Notes: a model not told the origin generated them from the sequence alone. 49,733 bases of DNA from an uncultured Alphaproteobacteria bacterium (GCA_902612825.1 CACMET010000010.1:1-49733); one strand, 5' to 3'; positions 27,945 through 37,121 are shown, numbered from the stretch's first letter. Numbers and translations: made by a program.

Positions 27945-30311
27945 TTAATGAGTACTTGTTGTATTTTGATTATTTTTTATTTGAGATTCGGTTAAATTTA
28001 GTGGAATTATAGATTTTGTAAGGGTGTGCTCAAGAATTGAAATGGCATCAGAGACAGGGATTATTTTAATTCCTCTAATAACTTCTTTATCAAACTCAGA
28101 GACTTCTCTGAAATTTTCTTGAGGTATAAGAACTTTTTTTATACCTGCTCTACTTGCTGCATATATCTTTTCTTTTAAACCGCCGATTGGCAAAACACGC
28201 CCTCTGAGAGTAATTTCGCCAGTCATTGCAACATCTCTTTTAATTTTATTATTAGTCAATGATGATACTAATGAATTGAAGATAGCTATGCCAGCACTTG
28301 GACCATCTTTAGGAGTAGCTCCTTCAGGCACGTGTATATGAATATCATAATTTTCAAAATCTTTTGGATTAATACCTAGACTTAACGATTTTGATTTTAC
28401 GTAAGAAGTTGCAGCTTGTATTGACTCTCTCATAACTTCACCTAGCTTGCCAGTAATTGTTAGTTTACCTTTGCCTATTGATAAAATAACTTCAACTGAT
28501 AAAATTTCACCACCAACTTCTGTCCATGCCAAACCATTAGTTACACCAACCAAATTCTTTTTTTCAATCTCACTAGATCTATATTTTGCAATACCTAGGA
28601 GTTCTTGCAAAGATTTGTCATTTAAATTGACCTTTTTCAATTTTGAAGTTTCAAGTTTTTTGACAGTTTTTCTACAAACTTTAGAAATTTCTTTTTCAAG
28701 ATTTCTTACACCTGCTTCTTTTGTATAGTTTCTTATTATTGAACTTAAAACTTTAGAAGTGAATGAAATCTCAGAATTTTTAATTCCATGATTTTTTATT
28801 TGTTTTGGAACTAAATATCTTTTAGCAATTTGATTTTTTTCTTTCTCGGTGTAACCTGGTATTCTTATAACCTCCATTCTGTCAAGAAGAGCAGGGGGTA
28901 TATTAAGTGTATTAGCAGTACACACAAACATTACGTCAGAAAGATCGTAATCAAGTTCTAAATAATGATCGTTAAATTTACTATTCTGTTCAGGGTCGAG
29001 AACTTCTAATAGTGCTGAAGATGGATCTCCCCTCCAGTCTGAACCAAGTTTATCAATTTCATCTAATAAAATTAGCGGGTTTGAAGTCTTTGACTTTTTC
29101 ATTGCTTGAATAAATCTACCAGGCATTGATCCAATATAGGTCTTTCTGTGACCTCTGATCTCAGCTTCATCTCTAACACCTCCAAGAGACATTCTAACAA
29201 AACTTCTTCCTGTAGAATTTGCAATAGATTTTCCAAGAGAAGTCTTTCCAACACCAGGAGGACCTACCAGGCATAATATGGGTCCTTTGAGTTTATTTGT
29301 TCTTTTTTGAACAGCTAGGTATTCGAGAATTCTTTCCTTAACTTTTTCTAAACCATAATGATCATTTTCTAAAATAGATGATGCTTTGTTTATATTTTTA
29401 GAAATTTGATTTGGATTATTCCATGGAATGGACATAACCCAGTCTAAATAATTTCTGATTACAGTTGCTTCAGCTGACATAGGGCTCATATTTTTTAATT
29501 TTTTAATCTCAGAAGTACATTTATCTTTTGCTTCTTTAGTTAATGCATATTGATTTAATTTATTTTCAAGTTCAGCGATTTCATCTAAATCTTCATTTTC
29601 CCCTAATTCTTTTTGTATTGCCTTCATTTGTTCATTCAAATAATATTCTTTCTGTGTTTTCTCCATTTGTCTTTTTACGCGGCCTTTTATTTTTTTCTCA
29701 ACTTGAAAAGAATCAATTTCAGAGACCAAATAACCGTAAATTTTATTAAGCCTATCTTCTGTATTTGTGATTTCCAGAATTTCTTGTTTTTGAGATAAAG
29801 ATATGGAAATGTTTGATACAATTATATCAACTATTTTATCAGGATCATTTAAGGTTTTAACATTATTAATGACATCGAGTGAAACTTTTTTATTAATTTT
29901 TTGAAACTCGATAAATTGTTCAATTATTAATTTTTGTAGAGCCCTTATATTTGAATTTTTTTTAGTTTTTTGATTAATTTCTATTATTGAAGCAGTAATA
30001 AATTCCTTATTAAAATTTATTTTAGCAACTTTTGCTCTTTGTATACCTTCGACTAATACCTTAAGTGTGCCGTCGGGAAGTTTTAAAAGTTGAATTATTT
30101 TTGCAACAGTTCCAAAAGAATAAAGATTTTCTTTATTAGGATTATCAACTTTAGAATTTTTTTGAGATAATAAAAAAATTCTCTTATCGCCAGTCATAAC
30201 ATAATTAAGAGCATTTACTGATTGCTCTCTTCCAACAAATAATGGGGCCACCATGTTTGGAAATACAACAATATCTCTTAGTGGAAGTACCGGTAATAAG
30301 CTTTTAACCAT
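27945..30311 (-). CDS. lon: ATP-dependent protease Lon
   Basis: A cytosolic AAA+ serine protease that degrades misfolded and regulatory proteins. 788 residues, usual length. The order is an N-terminal substrate-binding LAN domain (starting VLPLRDIVVFPNM), a coiled-coil stretch around 200-270, the AAA+ module with Walker A GPPGVGKTS at 350-358 and Walker B ILLDEIDKLG, then the protease domain with catalytic Ser in PKDGPSAGIAI and catalytic Lys in the GGLKEKIYAA region. It follows clpX by 31 bases and precedes hup, the conserved tig-clpP-clpX-lon-hup order. Confidence 0.98.
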   Translation of the reverse strand: MVKSLLPVLPLRDIVVFPNMVAPLFVGREQSVNALNYVMTGDKRIFLLSQKNSKVDNPNKENLYSFGTVAKIIQLLKLPDGTLKVLVEGIQRAKVAKINFNKEFITASIIEINQKTKKNSNIRALQKLIIEQFIEFQKINKKVSLDVINNVKTLNDPDKIVDIIVSNISISLSQKQEILEITNTEDRLNKIYGYLVSEIDSFQVEKKIKGRVKRQMEKTQKEYYLNEQMKAIQKELGENEDLDEIAELENKLNQYALTKEAKDKCTSEIKKLKNMSPMSAEATVIRNYLDWVMSIPWNNPNQISKNINKASSILENDHYGLEKVKERILEYLAVQKRTNKLKGPILCLVGPPGVGKTSLGKSIANSTGRSFVRMSLGGVRDEAEIRGHRKTYIGSMPGRFIQAMKKSKTSNPLILLDEIDKLGSDWRGDPSSALLEVLDPEQNSKFNDHYLELDYDLSDVMFVCTANTLNIPPALLDRMEVIRIPGYTEKEKNQIAKRYLVPKQIKNHGIKNSEISFTSKVLSSIIRNYTKEAGVRNLEKEISKVCRKTVKKLETSKLKKVNLNDKSLQELLGIAKYRSSEIEKKNLVGVTNGLAWTEVGGEILSVEVILSIGKGKLTITGKLGEVMRESIQAATSYVKSKSLSLGINPKDFENYDIHIHVPEGATPKDGPSAGIAIFNSLVSSLTNNKIKRDVAMTGEITLRGRVLPIGGLKEKIYAASRAGIKKVLIPQENFREVSEFDKEVIRGIKIIPVSDAISILEHTLTKSIIPLNLTESQIKNNQNTTSTH

Positions 30312-30341
30312 ATAATATAAATGTCTATATATTAATTAAAT

Positions 30342-31607
30342 TCAAGAGTTATTGGACATTAATTTTTGATTATTTTCTTTATTTGAATAAATTAAAATTG
30401 GTTCAGAATTTTTTGCTATTACATCTTTATTTATAACAACTTTATATAAATCTTTTTGATCTGGAACTTTATACATAAGATCCATTAATGCATCTTCTAT
30501 TATTGATCTTAAACCTCTAGCTCCTGTATTTTGAGAAACTGCTAACTTTGCAATTTCCTTCAAAGCATCTTCTTTGATTTCTAACTTCACTCCATCCATT
30601 TTCATAAGAGATTCAAATTGCTTTACAATAGCATTTTTTGGTTGTGTCATTATACGAATCAACATTTCCTCATCTAGTTCTCTTAATGTGGTTATTACTG
30701 GAAGCCTCCCAATAAATTCTGGTATCATTCCAAATTTAAGTAAGTCTTGATTTTCTAATTTTTTAAGTGATTCACCGACAGTTTTTTTTGTTTCTAGATC
30801 TAACTTAGAATTAAATCCTATAGATGTACCTTTTAACCTATAACTAATAATCTCCTCTAAACCAGAAAATGCCCCTCCACATATAAAAAGAATATTTGAA
30901 GTATCTACTTGTAAAAATTCTTGCTGTGGATGTTTTCTTCCACCCTGCGGTGGTACGCTAGCTATAGTTCCTTCCATGATTTTAAGCAAAGCTTGCTGAA
31001 CACCTTCACCTGATACATCTCTAGTAATAGAAGGGTTGTCACTTTTTCTTCCAATTTTATCAATTTCGTCAATATAAACAATTCCTTTTTGGGCACGTTC
31101 AACATTGTAATCAGATGCTTGTAATAATTTAAGAATTATATTCTCTACATCCTCACCAACATATCCTGCTTCAGTTAAACTAGTTGCATCAGCTACTGTA
31201 AAGGGAACATCTAATATCTTTGCTAAAGTTTGGGCTAATAATGTTTTGCCAGTTCCAGTTGGACCAACTAAAAGAATATTTGATTTTGATATTTCAATGT
31301 TATCGTTTTCTAAATTAGATGAAAGTCTTTTATAATGATTATACACTGCGACTGAAAGTATTTTTTTTGACTCTTTCTGACCTATAACATAATCATTCAA
31401 AAATTTATTTATTTCTGAAGGTTTAGGTATATCTTTTTTAATTTTAAATTTATTATTTTTATTATCTTCTTTGATAATATCCATGCATAGTTCAACGCAT
31501 TCATCACATACAAAAACAGTTGGCCCTGCTATTAACTTTTTAACTTCTTTTTGATTCTTGCCACAAAAAGAACAAAATAAAGAATCTTTATCATTTTTTT
31601 TATTCAT
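30342..31607 (-). CDS. clpX: ATP-dependent Clp protease ATP-binding subunit ClpX
   Basis: A AAA+ unfoldase that feeds substrates to ClpP. 421 residues. The N-terminal zinc-binding domain has Cys at positions 12, 15, 34 and 37 (CSFC and CDEC). Walker A GPTGTGKT is at 115-122, the pore loop GYVGED follows, and Walker B reads [11 protein letters not shown]. The ClpP-contacting IGF loop is visible as TSIGFNSK. The start shares one base with the clpP stop, so clpP and clpX are translationally coupled. Confidence 0.98.
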   Translation of the reverse strand: MNKKNDKDSLFCSFCGKNQKEVKKLIAGPTVFVCDECVELCMDIIKEDNKNNKFKIKKDIPKPSEINKFLNDYVIGQKESKKILSVAVYNHYKRLSSNLENDNIEISKSNILLVGPTGTGKTLLAQTLAKILDVPFTVADATSLTEAGYVGEDVENIILKLLQASDYNVERAQKGIVYIDEIDKIGRKSDNPSITRDVSGEGVQQALLKIMEGTIASVPPQGGRKHPQQEFLQVDTSNILFICGGAFSGLEEIISYRLKGTSIGFNSKLDLETKKTVGESLKKLENQDLLKFGMIPEFIGRLPVITTLRELDEEMLIRIMTQPKNAIVKQFESLMKMDGVKLEIKEDALKEIAKLAVSQNTGARGLRSIIEDALMDLMYKVPDQKDLYKVVINKDVIAKNSEPILIYSNKENNQKLMSNNS

Positions 31608-32218
31608 TATTTCCTACCCTTAACAACTTTGTCTATAAGACCGAACTTAATAGCTTCATCGGCAGAGAAATACTTATCTCTTTCCATGATACTTGATATT
31701 TCTGATATTTTTTTTCCTGTATGCTTTGAATAAATTTCATTTAATTTTAACTTTGCTCTTTTTATTTCATTAGTTTGAATTTCAATATCAGTTACCTGAC
31801 CTTGATAACCTCCACTTGGTTGATGAACCATAATTCGAGAATTAGGTAAAGAGAACCTCATGCCTTTTTCTCCAGCAGTTAAAAGAAGTGAGCCGGCAGA
31901 TGCTGCTTGACCGATACAAATAGTCATTATCTTTGATGAAACATATTGCATTGTATCATAAATCGCTAATCCAGACCAAACAATGCCCCCAGGTGAATTG
32001 ATATAGAAAGAAATTTCTTTTTTTGGATTTTCAGATTCTAAAAATAATATTTGAGCACATATTAGGCTTGCAACATTATCATCTATAGGTCCAGTAAGGA
32101 AAATTATTCTTTCTTTTAATAACCTGGAATAAATGTCATAGGATCTTTCACCTCTAGATGATTGCTCAACAACCATTGGGATAAGATTATTTGTAATATT
32201 ATCTATCGGATCTTTCAT
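31607..32218 (-). CDS. clpP: ATP-dependent Clp protease proteolytic subunit
   Basis: A serine peptidase forming the tetradecameric chamber with ClpX. 203 residues. Catalytic Ser107 lies in [11 protein letters not shown] and His132 in [11 protein letters not shown]. The catalytic Asp follows in the [11 protein letters not shown] region. [20 protein letters not shown] is standard except for a Trp where most homologues have Thr or Tyr. It overlaps the tig stop by 4 bases (ATGA) and touches clpX. Confidence 0.98.
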   Translation of the reverse strand: MKDPIDNITNNLIPMVVEQSSRGERSYDIYSRLLKERIIFLTGPIDDNVASLICAQILFLESENPKKEISFYINSPGGIVWSGLAIYDTMQYVSSKIMTICIGQAASAGSLLLTAGEKGMRFSLPNSRIMVHQPSGGYQGQVTDIEIQTNEIKRAKLKLNEIYSKHTGKKISEISSIMERDKYFSADEAIKFGLIDKVVKGRK

Positions 32219-33567
32219 TTTTTTGTATCTTTAATATCAAATGTTTTAACTTCAAGTTTTTTATAATCATCTTCACTTAATTTTATAACATTTGTTTTCG
32301 ATTTGGAAATAATTGAATCAATTACTTTTTGCTCAATAAGAGGTGCTCGAATCGTATCCAGTGATGATGGGTTTTTTTCAAAATATTCCATAATCTGTTT
32401 TTCTTGACCAGGATATTGCCTAGTATATTCCAAAATCCCTTTGTTAATTTCTTCTTCAGATAAAACAACTTTTTCTTCTGAAGCAATATGTTGCATTAAT
32501 AAACCAAGCTTAACCCTTCTTTCTGAAATTTTTTTATATCTTTTTTTAAGATCGTCATCTTTTAATAACTTATCATCCTCATCTAAACTACCTTCTTTTT
32601 TAGCCTGCTCTAAACGATTCCATATTTGATTAAAATCATCTTCTAGTACTCCATCAGGTAAATCAAATTTATAATTATTGTCTAAAAGATCCATCAATTC
32701 TTTTTTTTCAATTTGTTTTATTCCTTGTTCAAATTGAGATTTCATATTACTCACGAGAAAATCTTTAAGATCCTTTTCAGTTTTGAAACCATTCTTATCT
32801 AAAAACTCTTTTGTGAGTTCAAATTTAATTTTTTCTTCAATTGAGATTATTTCAAAATTAAAAGTTGTTTTTTTAAATTTATCATCTTTAAGAATTTTAG
32901 ATAAGTTGATTTTTAATTCAATTTTATCTCCAACTTTTACTTTTCTTTCAATCAATTCTTTATTTAAACCTGGAAGTATTCCATCATCAAAACCCAAATC
33001 AATAGGAAAATTTTTTTGAGATTTTAAATAGTCTGGAAGATCTTCTTGAGAAGATTCAAAATTAACAATGACCTTGTCGGAATTTTTAACTTGTCTCGAA
33101 CTTTCAATTTTTTTGAAATTTTTTTGTGAGTCAATAAAATTCTTAAATTGATTTTCTTCAGCTTTCTTACCTAATTCAATTTCATACTTATTAATTTTGA
33201 GATCTTTAAAATCTTTGAGTTTGATTTCAGGTTTTAAATCAAATTTTAAATTTATTGTTATTGGCTTATTTTTTTCATAGTTACTAAGCTCAACTTTAGG
33301 AGCTCTAAAAAGAGAAAATTTTTTTTCATCAATTAATTTTTTTGTATTTGTATCTATTACTTTTTGAATTACTTCATTTAAGACATTATCTTCATATTTT
33401 TTTTTAACAATATTTAGTGGAGCTTTACCTTTTCTAAAACCGGGAATATTAACAGTAGGTAGTATTTGATTTATTTTATTATCTACTTCAATATCAATTT
33501 CTTCATAAGGAATTTCTAATGAGTATTCCTTATAAAGTTTTGTTGATTTTAATTCTTTTGTATTCAT
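32215..33567 (-). CDS. tig: Trigger factor
   Basis: A ribosome-associated chaperone and peptidyl-prolyl isomerase. 450 residues. The ribosome-docking loop GFRKGKAP is at 43-50, followed by a diverged FKBP-type PPIase domain (about 150-245) and a long helical C-terminal chaperone domain rich in Lys and Glu. Only 16 bases separate the start from the 3' end of tRNA-Leu, so there is no room for a promoter between them. tig is probably transcribed with, or through, tRNA-Leu. It overlaps clpP by 4 bases. Confidence 0.96.
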   Translation of the reverse strand: MNTKELKSTKLYKEYSLEIPYEEIDIEVDNKINQILPTVNIPGFRKGKAPLNIVKKKYEDNVLNEVIQKVIDTNTKKLIDEKKFSLFRAPKVELSNYEKNKPITINLKFDLKPEIKLKDFKDLKINKYEIELGKKAEENQFKNFIDSQKNFKKIESSRQVKNSDKVIVNFESSQEDLPDYLKSQKNFPIDLGFDDGILPGLNKELIERKVKVGDKIELKINLSKILKDDKFKKTTFNFEIISIEEKIKFELTKEFLDKNGFKTEKDLKDFLVSNMKSQFEQGIKQIEKKELMDLLDNNYKFDLPDGVLEDDFNQIWNRLEQAKKEGSLDEDDKLLKDDDLKKRYKKISERRVKLGLLMQHIASEEKVVLSEEEINKGILEYTRQYPGQEKQIMEYFEKNPSSLDTIRAPLIEQKVIDSIISKSKTNVIKLSEDDYKKLEVKTFDIKDTKK

Positions 33568-33583
33568 AATTCATCAAACCTAA

Positions 33584-33668
33584 TGGTAGGCCGGAAAGGA
33601 CTTGAACCTTCACACCTCGCGGCACTAGAACCTAAATCTAGCGTGTCTACCAATTCCACCACCGGCCC
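33584..33668 (-). tRNA. tRNA-Leu (TAG)
   Basis: A class II tRNA with a long variable arm, 85 bases with encoded CCA. Acceptor GGGCCGG pairs with CCGGCCT (first pair G-U), discriminator A. The anticodon stem CTAGA/TCTAG closes the loop TTTAGGT, anticodon TAG for Leu. The variable arm is TGCCGCGAGGTGTG. It lies directly upstream of tig on the same strand. Confidence 0.96.
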
Positions 33669-33734
33669 TATTATTATAAGCCTTTTATGTACAATAAATT
33701 AAAAAACAATAGAGAAAATAAACTAAATACAAAT

Positions 33735-33812
33735 TGGGGCGAACGATGGGATTCGAACCCACGGCATCAGGCACCACAAGCCTGCGCTCTAACCAACTGA
33801 GCTACGTTCGCC
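33735..33812 (-). tRNA. tRNA-His (GTG)
   Basis: A cloverleaf with acceptor GCGAACG pairing with CGTTCGC. An extra 5' G is encoded opposite C73 (the G-1:C73 identity pair of tRNA-His), and CCA is encoded. The anticodon stem CAGGC/GCCTG closes the loop TTGTGGT, anticodon GTG. It is divergent from the aminotransferase gene, with 52 very AT-rich bases between them that must hold both promoters. Confidence 0.97.
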
Positions 33813-33864
33813 ATATAACTTAATTAAAAGTTTAATTTTTATATTAAATCGCTATATCAAAAAT

Positions 33865-35022
33865 ATGGAAGTTTCAAAAAGAATATTTAATTTAGAAACA
33901 GAAACAGCATTCTCTATTCTTGCTAAAGCTAATGATCTTGCAGCCAAAGGTAAAGATATTATCAATTTGGGAATTGGACAGCCTGATTTTCCAACACCAA
34001 TTAATATTCAAGAAGCTGCAATTAAAGCAATTAAAGATGGTTATCATGGATACACTCCATCAAATGGTATACCTGAATTACGAGAAGCAATTTCAGAGTT
34101 TGTATTTAACAAATACAAATCAAATATTAAACCAGAAAATGTTTTAATAACTCCAGGAGGTAAGCCTGTAATTTTTATTTCAGCATTATTGTTAGGTAGT
34201 GAAGATAGAGAAATAATTTTTCCTGATCCAGGATTTCCAATTTATAGATCTATGATTAAATATAGCGGTGCAAAAGCAGTACCATTAAAACTTTCAGAAA
34301 AAGATAATTTCGAAATTAATACTGAACAATTAAAAGAATTAATTTCTGATAAAACAAGTTTGATAATAATAAATAATCCAAACAATCCAACAGGATCATA
34401 TATGAATAAGAAAAAAATTACTGATCTTGTTAATTTACTAGAACAGCACCCAAACGTCTCCATTTTAAGTGATGAAATTTATAGTAATATTATTTTTAAT
34501 AATGAACAAATGCCATCATTATTAGAATACGAAAGTATAAGAGATAGACTAATAGTTCTTGAAGGATGGAGTAAAACATATTGTATGACTGGATGGAGAT
34601 TAGGTTGGAGTGTATGGCCAGAAAATTTAATTGAACATGCTAACAAAATATGTGTCAATTACAATTCCTGCGCTACCTCAATTTCGCAATATGCAGGATT
34701 AGAAGCAATAAAAGGTTCTCAGAAAGAAATAACAAAAATTGTTAGTGAATTTGAAAAAAGAAAAGAGTACGTTTTTAATGAATTAAATAAATTAGAAAAA
34801 ATTTCTTGTTTTGAACCAGGTGGCGCTTTTTATGCATTTCCCAATATTTCAAAAACTGGATTAAGTGGAAATAAATTTTCAGAAGTAGCACTTCAAGAAA
34901 AAGGTGTTGCTTTAGTTCCAGGTTCAAGTTTTGGTGATAATGCTAGTGAATTTGTTAGAATAAGTTTTGCTAATTCTCTAGAAAACATTAAAGAAGCAAT
35001 TAAAAGATTATCTACAATATGA
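33865..35022 (+). CDS. Class I PLP-dependent aminotransferase (aspartate aminotransferase-like)
   Basis: A fold-type I aminotransferase of 385 residues, probably acting on aspartate or a related amino acid with 2-oxoglutarate. GIGQPDFPTP near 36-45 and TPGGKPVIF mark the N-terminal region, and NPNNPTG is at 171-177. Asp203 and Tyr206 in SDEIYSNI contact PLP, and the Schiff-base Lys237 lies in WSKTYCMTGWRLGW. The substrate-carboxylate Arg is in FVRISFANS near the end. The sequence resembles the AspB-like subgroup; exact substrate cannot be read. Its stop overlaps the glnB start by 4 bases (ATGA), so it is translationally coupled to PII, a link to nitrogen metabolism. Confidence 0.9.
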   Translation: MEVSKRIFNLETETAFSILAKANDLAAKGKDIINLGIGQPDFPTPINIQEAAIKAIKDGYHGYTPSNGIPELREAISEFVFNKYKSNIKPENVLITPGGKPVIFISALLLGSEDREIIFPDPGFPIYRSMIKYSGAKAVPLKLSEKDNFEINTEQLKELISDKTSLIIINNPNNPTGSYMNKKKITDLVNLLEQHPNVSILSDEIYSNIIFNNEQMPSLLEYESIRDRLIVLEGWSKTYCMTGWRLGWSVWPENLIEHANKICVNYNSCATSISQYAGLEAIKGSQKEITKIVSEFEKRKEYVFNELNKLEKISCFEPGGAFYAFPNISKTGLSGNKFSEVALQEKGVALVPGSSFGDNASEFVRISFANSLENIKEAIKRLSTI

Positions 35023-35360
35023 AAAAAATAGAAGCAATCATCAAGCCCTTTAAGCTGTCTCAAGTAAAAGAAGCGCTCCATGAAATTGGAATATCTGGAA
35101 TGACTTTAATTGATGTCAAAGGTTTTGGAAGACAACGGGGATCGACTGGAGGCATGGAGGCTAATGACGTTTATGATGATGAATTTTTAGCCAAAATGAA
35201 ACTAGAGGTAATAGTCGAAGATAATCAAGTCGATGAAGTTATAGAATCAATAAAATCTAGCGCATACTCGGGAAAAATTGGAGATGGTAAGATTTTTGTA
35301 TCAAATATAGAGCAAGTTATAAGAATAAGAACTGGTGAAAAAGACAGTGATGCTGTCTAA
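35019..35360 (+). CDS. glnB: Nitrogen regulatory protein P-II with a divergent T-loop
   Basis: A PII signal protein of 113 residues (E. coli 112). The core is normal: MKKIEAIIKPFKL at the start, the KGFGRQ segment at 34-39 leading into the T-loop, the B-loop SGKIGDGKIFV that binds ATP, and the C-loop VIRIRTGEKD. The T-loop is not normal. E. coli has GHTELYRGAEYMVDF, while here residues 41-56 read GSTGGMEANDVYDDEF, one residue longer and acidic. Tyr46 is replaced by Met, and the only candidate for uridylylation is Tyr52. Family assignment is firm; whether GlnD can modify it is doubtful. It follows the aminotransferase with overlap and precedes the glnA riboswitch leader. No glnD or amtB is in the window. 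Confidence 0.93.
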   Translation: MKKIEAIIKPFKLSQVKEALHEIGISGMTLIDVKGFGRQRGSTGGMEANDVYDDEFLAKMKLEVIVEDNQVDEVIESIKSSAYSGKIGDGKIFVSNIEQVIRIRTGEKDSDAV

Positions 35361-35403
35361 TTTTTCTTTACTTTTGTTTAAAAGCAAGTAATTAAATAAT
35401 AAT

Positions 35404-35450
35404 CGTTCAACTCTTTTAGAGTCGGAAGTAGGCATTGTGCCGAAGGAACG
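35404..35450 (+). promoter_or_regulatory. Glutamine riboswitch aptamer 1 (glnA RNA motif)
   Basis: P1 is CGTTC (35404-35408) with GAACG (35446-35450). P2 is ACTCT (35410-35414) with AGAGT (35418-35422). The conserved internal segment CGGAAGTA is at 35423-35430. P3 is GGCA (35431-35434) with TGCC (35438-35441), followed by GAAG (35442-35445) closing into P1. This matches the glnA glutamine aptamer as I know it from cyanobacteria and marine metagenomes, including the invariant CGGAAGTA and GAAGGAACGC stretches, and it sits upstream of glnA. Confidence 0.9.
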
Positions 35451-35468
35451 CATGCAAAAGTTATAAAT

Positions 35469-35518
35469 CGTTCAACCTATTTTATTAGGTCGGAAGTAAG
35501 CCAAAAGCTGAAGGAACG
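35469..35518 (+). promoter_or_regulatory. Glutamine riboswitch aptamer 2 (glnA RNA motif)
   Basis: A second copy with the same architecture. P1 is CGTTC (35469-35473) with GAACG (35514-35518), P2 is ACCTA (35475-35479) with TAGGT (35486-35490), and CGGAAGTA is at 35491-35498. P3 is AGC (35499-35501) with GCT (35507-35509), followed by GAAG (35510-35513). P2 and P3 differ from copy 1 by compensatory changes (ACTCT/AGAGT to ACCTA/TAGGT; first P3 pair G-C to A-T) while the binding segments are identical, which is strong evidence for selected structure. Tandem copies allow a steeper response to glutamine. Confidence 0.9.
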
Positions 35519-35559
35519 CGCATCAAAAGCAGATTTCATAACTAGAGCATGATTTAACC

Positions 35560-35586
35560 GGGTAACGCTGGATAGCATACCCTTTT
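35560..35586 (+). promoter_or_regulatory. Candidate expression-platform hairpin of the glnA riboswitch
   Basis: Between aptamer 2 and glnA, GGGTA (35560-35564) pairs with TACCC (35578-35582) and GCT (35567-35569) with AGC (35574-35576) around the loop GGAT. The stem is followed by TTTTGTT. It resembles a small intrinsic terminator 20 bases before the glnA start, and it lies just before the ribosome-binding site TAAGGAG (35594-35600). How the aptamers would switch it is not evident, as I find no clear alternative pairing with the P1 strands. The stem is seen; the regulatory role is inferred. Confidence 0.4.
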
Positions 35587-35606
35587 GTTGAAGTAAGGAG
35601 ATAGAT

Positions 35607-37037
35607 ATGAAATTAAAAAGCTCGACTCCAAAAGATTTAATGTCAGAAATCAAAGATATGGACATTAAAATGGTTGATATGCGCTTTACTGATATACCAG
35701 GAACAACTCAACATTTTACAATACCAATTAAATTTTTAGACGAAGATATATTTTCTGACGGACTTGGTTTTGATGGATCTTCAGTAAGAGGTTTCCAAGA
35801 AATTCAAGACAGTGATATGATTGTTTTGCCAGATGCAACGACTGCATACATTGATCCATTTTTTTCAGAAAAAACTCTAGCATTACATTGTAATATTAAA
35901 GATCCTGTAACTTTGGTTGATTATAGTCGTGATCCAAGAAATATTGCTAAAAAAGCTGAAGCCTATTTGAAATCATCTGGAATCGGAGACACAGCATTTT
36001 TTGGTCCAGAAGCAGAATTTTTTGTTTTTAATAATGTTCAGTTTGATTCGGGATCAAACTTTGCATTTCATGAAGTTGATTCTGTTGAAGGTACATGGAA
36101 TAGTGGTGCTGATGAAAATCCGAACCTAGGACATAAACCTAGACATAAAGAAGGTTATTTTCCTTTACCACCAGTAGATACTCTTCAAGATGTAAGAACT
36201 GAAATGGTAATGACAATGCAAGACATTGGTCTTACTGTTGAAGCACATCACCATGAAGTTGCAACAGGTGGACAATGTGAAATTGATTTAGAATTTTCGC
36301 CTTTACTAAAAATGGCTGATGATATGATGAAATATAAGTACGTTGTTAAAAATGTTGCTAGACAACATGGAATGACAGCTACATTTATGCCTAAACCTTT
36401 ATTCGAAGATAATGGTTCAGGTATGCACGTTCATCAAAGTGTTTGGAAAGACGGTGACACATTAATGTATAAAGAAGGAAACTATGCTAACCTAAGTGAT
36501 TTAGCCCTAAATTATATTGGCGGTATACTTAAACATGCACCTGCTCTTTTAGCTTTTTGTGCGCCTACTACTAATTCTTATAAAAGATTGGTCCCAGGCT
36601 TTGAGGCTCCGGTGAACATTGTTTATTCTCAAAGAAACAGAACTGCATCTGTTAGAATTCCTGCTTATTCTCAAAGCCCTAAAGCAAAAAGAATGGAATT
36701 TAGATGTCCAGATCCAAGTGCAAATCCATACCTAGCATTTTCAGCTATGTTAATGGCAGGATTAGATGGAATTAAAAATAAAATTAATCCTGGTGATCCA
36801 ACTGATATAAATCTTTATGCTGCGAGTGAAGAGGTTTTATCTAAAATTCAATCCACGCCTGGATCTTTAGCTGAATCTCTTGAAGCTCTTGAAAAAGATC
36901 ATGCATTTTTATTAGAGGGTGATGTATTCACCAAAGATGTAATTGAAACTTATATTAGCTATAAAAAAGAGAGTGAGGTCGACCCTATTAATATTAGACC
37001 TCATCCACACGAGTTTAAACTATACTACGACGTGTAG
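35607..37037 (+). CDS. glnA: Glutamine synthetase type I
   Basis: GS makes glutamine from glutamate, ammonia and ATP as a dodecamer. 476 residues. Key blocks are [13 protein letters not shown] (about 51-63), [25 protein letters not shown], the ATP-site segment [28 protein letters not shown], and [10 protein letters not shown]. The start follows TAAGGAG with a 6-base spacer. The adenylylation Tyr (Tyr404) is present, but the usual NLYDLPPEE reads NLYAASEEV. The segments [19 protein letters not shown] and [17 protein letters not shown] resemble cyanobacterial-type enzymes more than the rhizobial or rhodobacterial GlnA sequences I know. It is controlled by the tandem glutamine riboswitch upstream and ends at a strong terminator. 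Confidence 0.97.
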   Translation: MKLKSSTPKDLMSEIKDMDIKMVDMRFTDIPGTTQHFTIPIKFLDEDIFSDGLGFDGSSVRGFQEIQDSDMIVLPDATTAYIDPFFSEKTLALHCNIKDPVTLVDYSRDPRNIAKKAEAYLKSSGIGDTAFFGPEAEFFVFNNVQFDSGSNFAFHEVDSVEGTWNSGADENPNLGHKPRHKEGYFPLPPVDTLQDVRTEMVMTMQDIGLTVEAHHHEVATGGQCEIDLEFSPLLKMADDMMKYKYVVKNVARQHGMTATFMPKPLFEDNGSGMHVHQSVWKDGDTLMYKEGNYANLSDLALNYIGGILKHAPALLAFCAPTTNSYKRLVPGFEAPVNIVYSQRNRTASVRIPAYSQSPKAKRMEFRCPDPSANPYLAFSAMLMAGLDGIKNKINPGDPTDINLYAASEEVLSKIQSTPGSLAESLEALEKDHAFLLEGDVFTKDVIETYISYKKESEVDPINIRPHPHEFKLYYDV

Positions 37038-37060
37038 AATTATACTTATCTCTATAAAGA

Positions 37061-37085
37061 AAACCGCCTTAGGGCGGTTTTTTTT
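37061..37085 (+). terminator. Rho-independent terminator of glnA
   Basis: AAACCGCC (37061-37068) and GGCGGTTT (37073-37080) form an 8-bp GC-rich stem around the loop TTAG, followed by TTTTT. It lies 24 bases after the glnA stop and separates glnA from parE. It is one of very few strong terminators in the window. Confidence 0.92.
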
Positions 37086-37121
37086 ATATTTTTAGAACAA
37101 CACTTTTGATAAGAAATATTT

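Noticed and set aside
33813-33820. TTATAT as the -10 box of tRNA-His
   Set aside because: It lies directly against the mature 5' end, so transcription would start within the tRNA.
35374-35402. TTGTTT and TAATAA as a promoter just before the first aptamer
   Set aside because: The predicted start site would fall inside P1 of aptamer 1 and would disrupt the riboswitch.
35477-35665. Minus-strand ORF of 62 codons over the glnA leader
   Set aside because: It overlaps the second riboswitch aptamer and the start of glnA and shows no family features.
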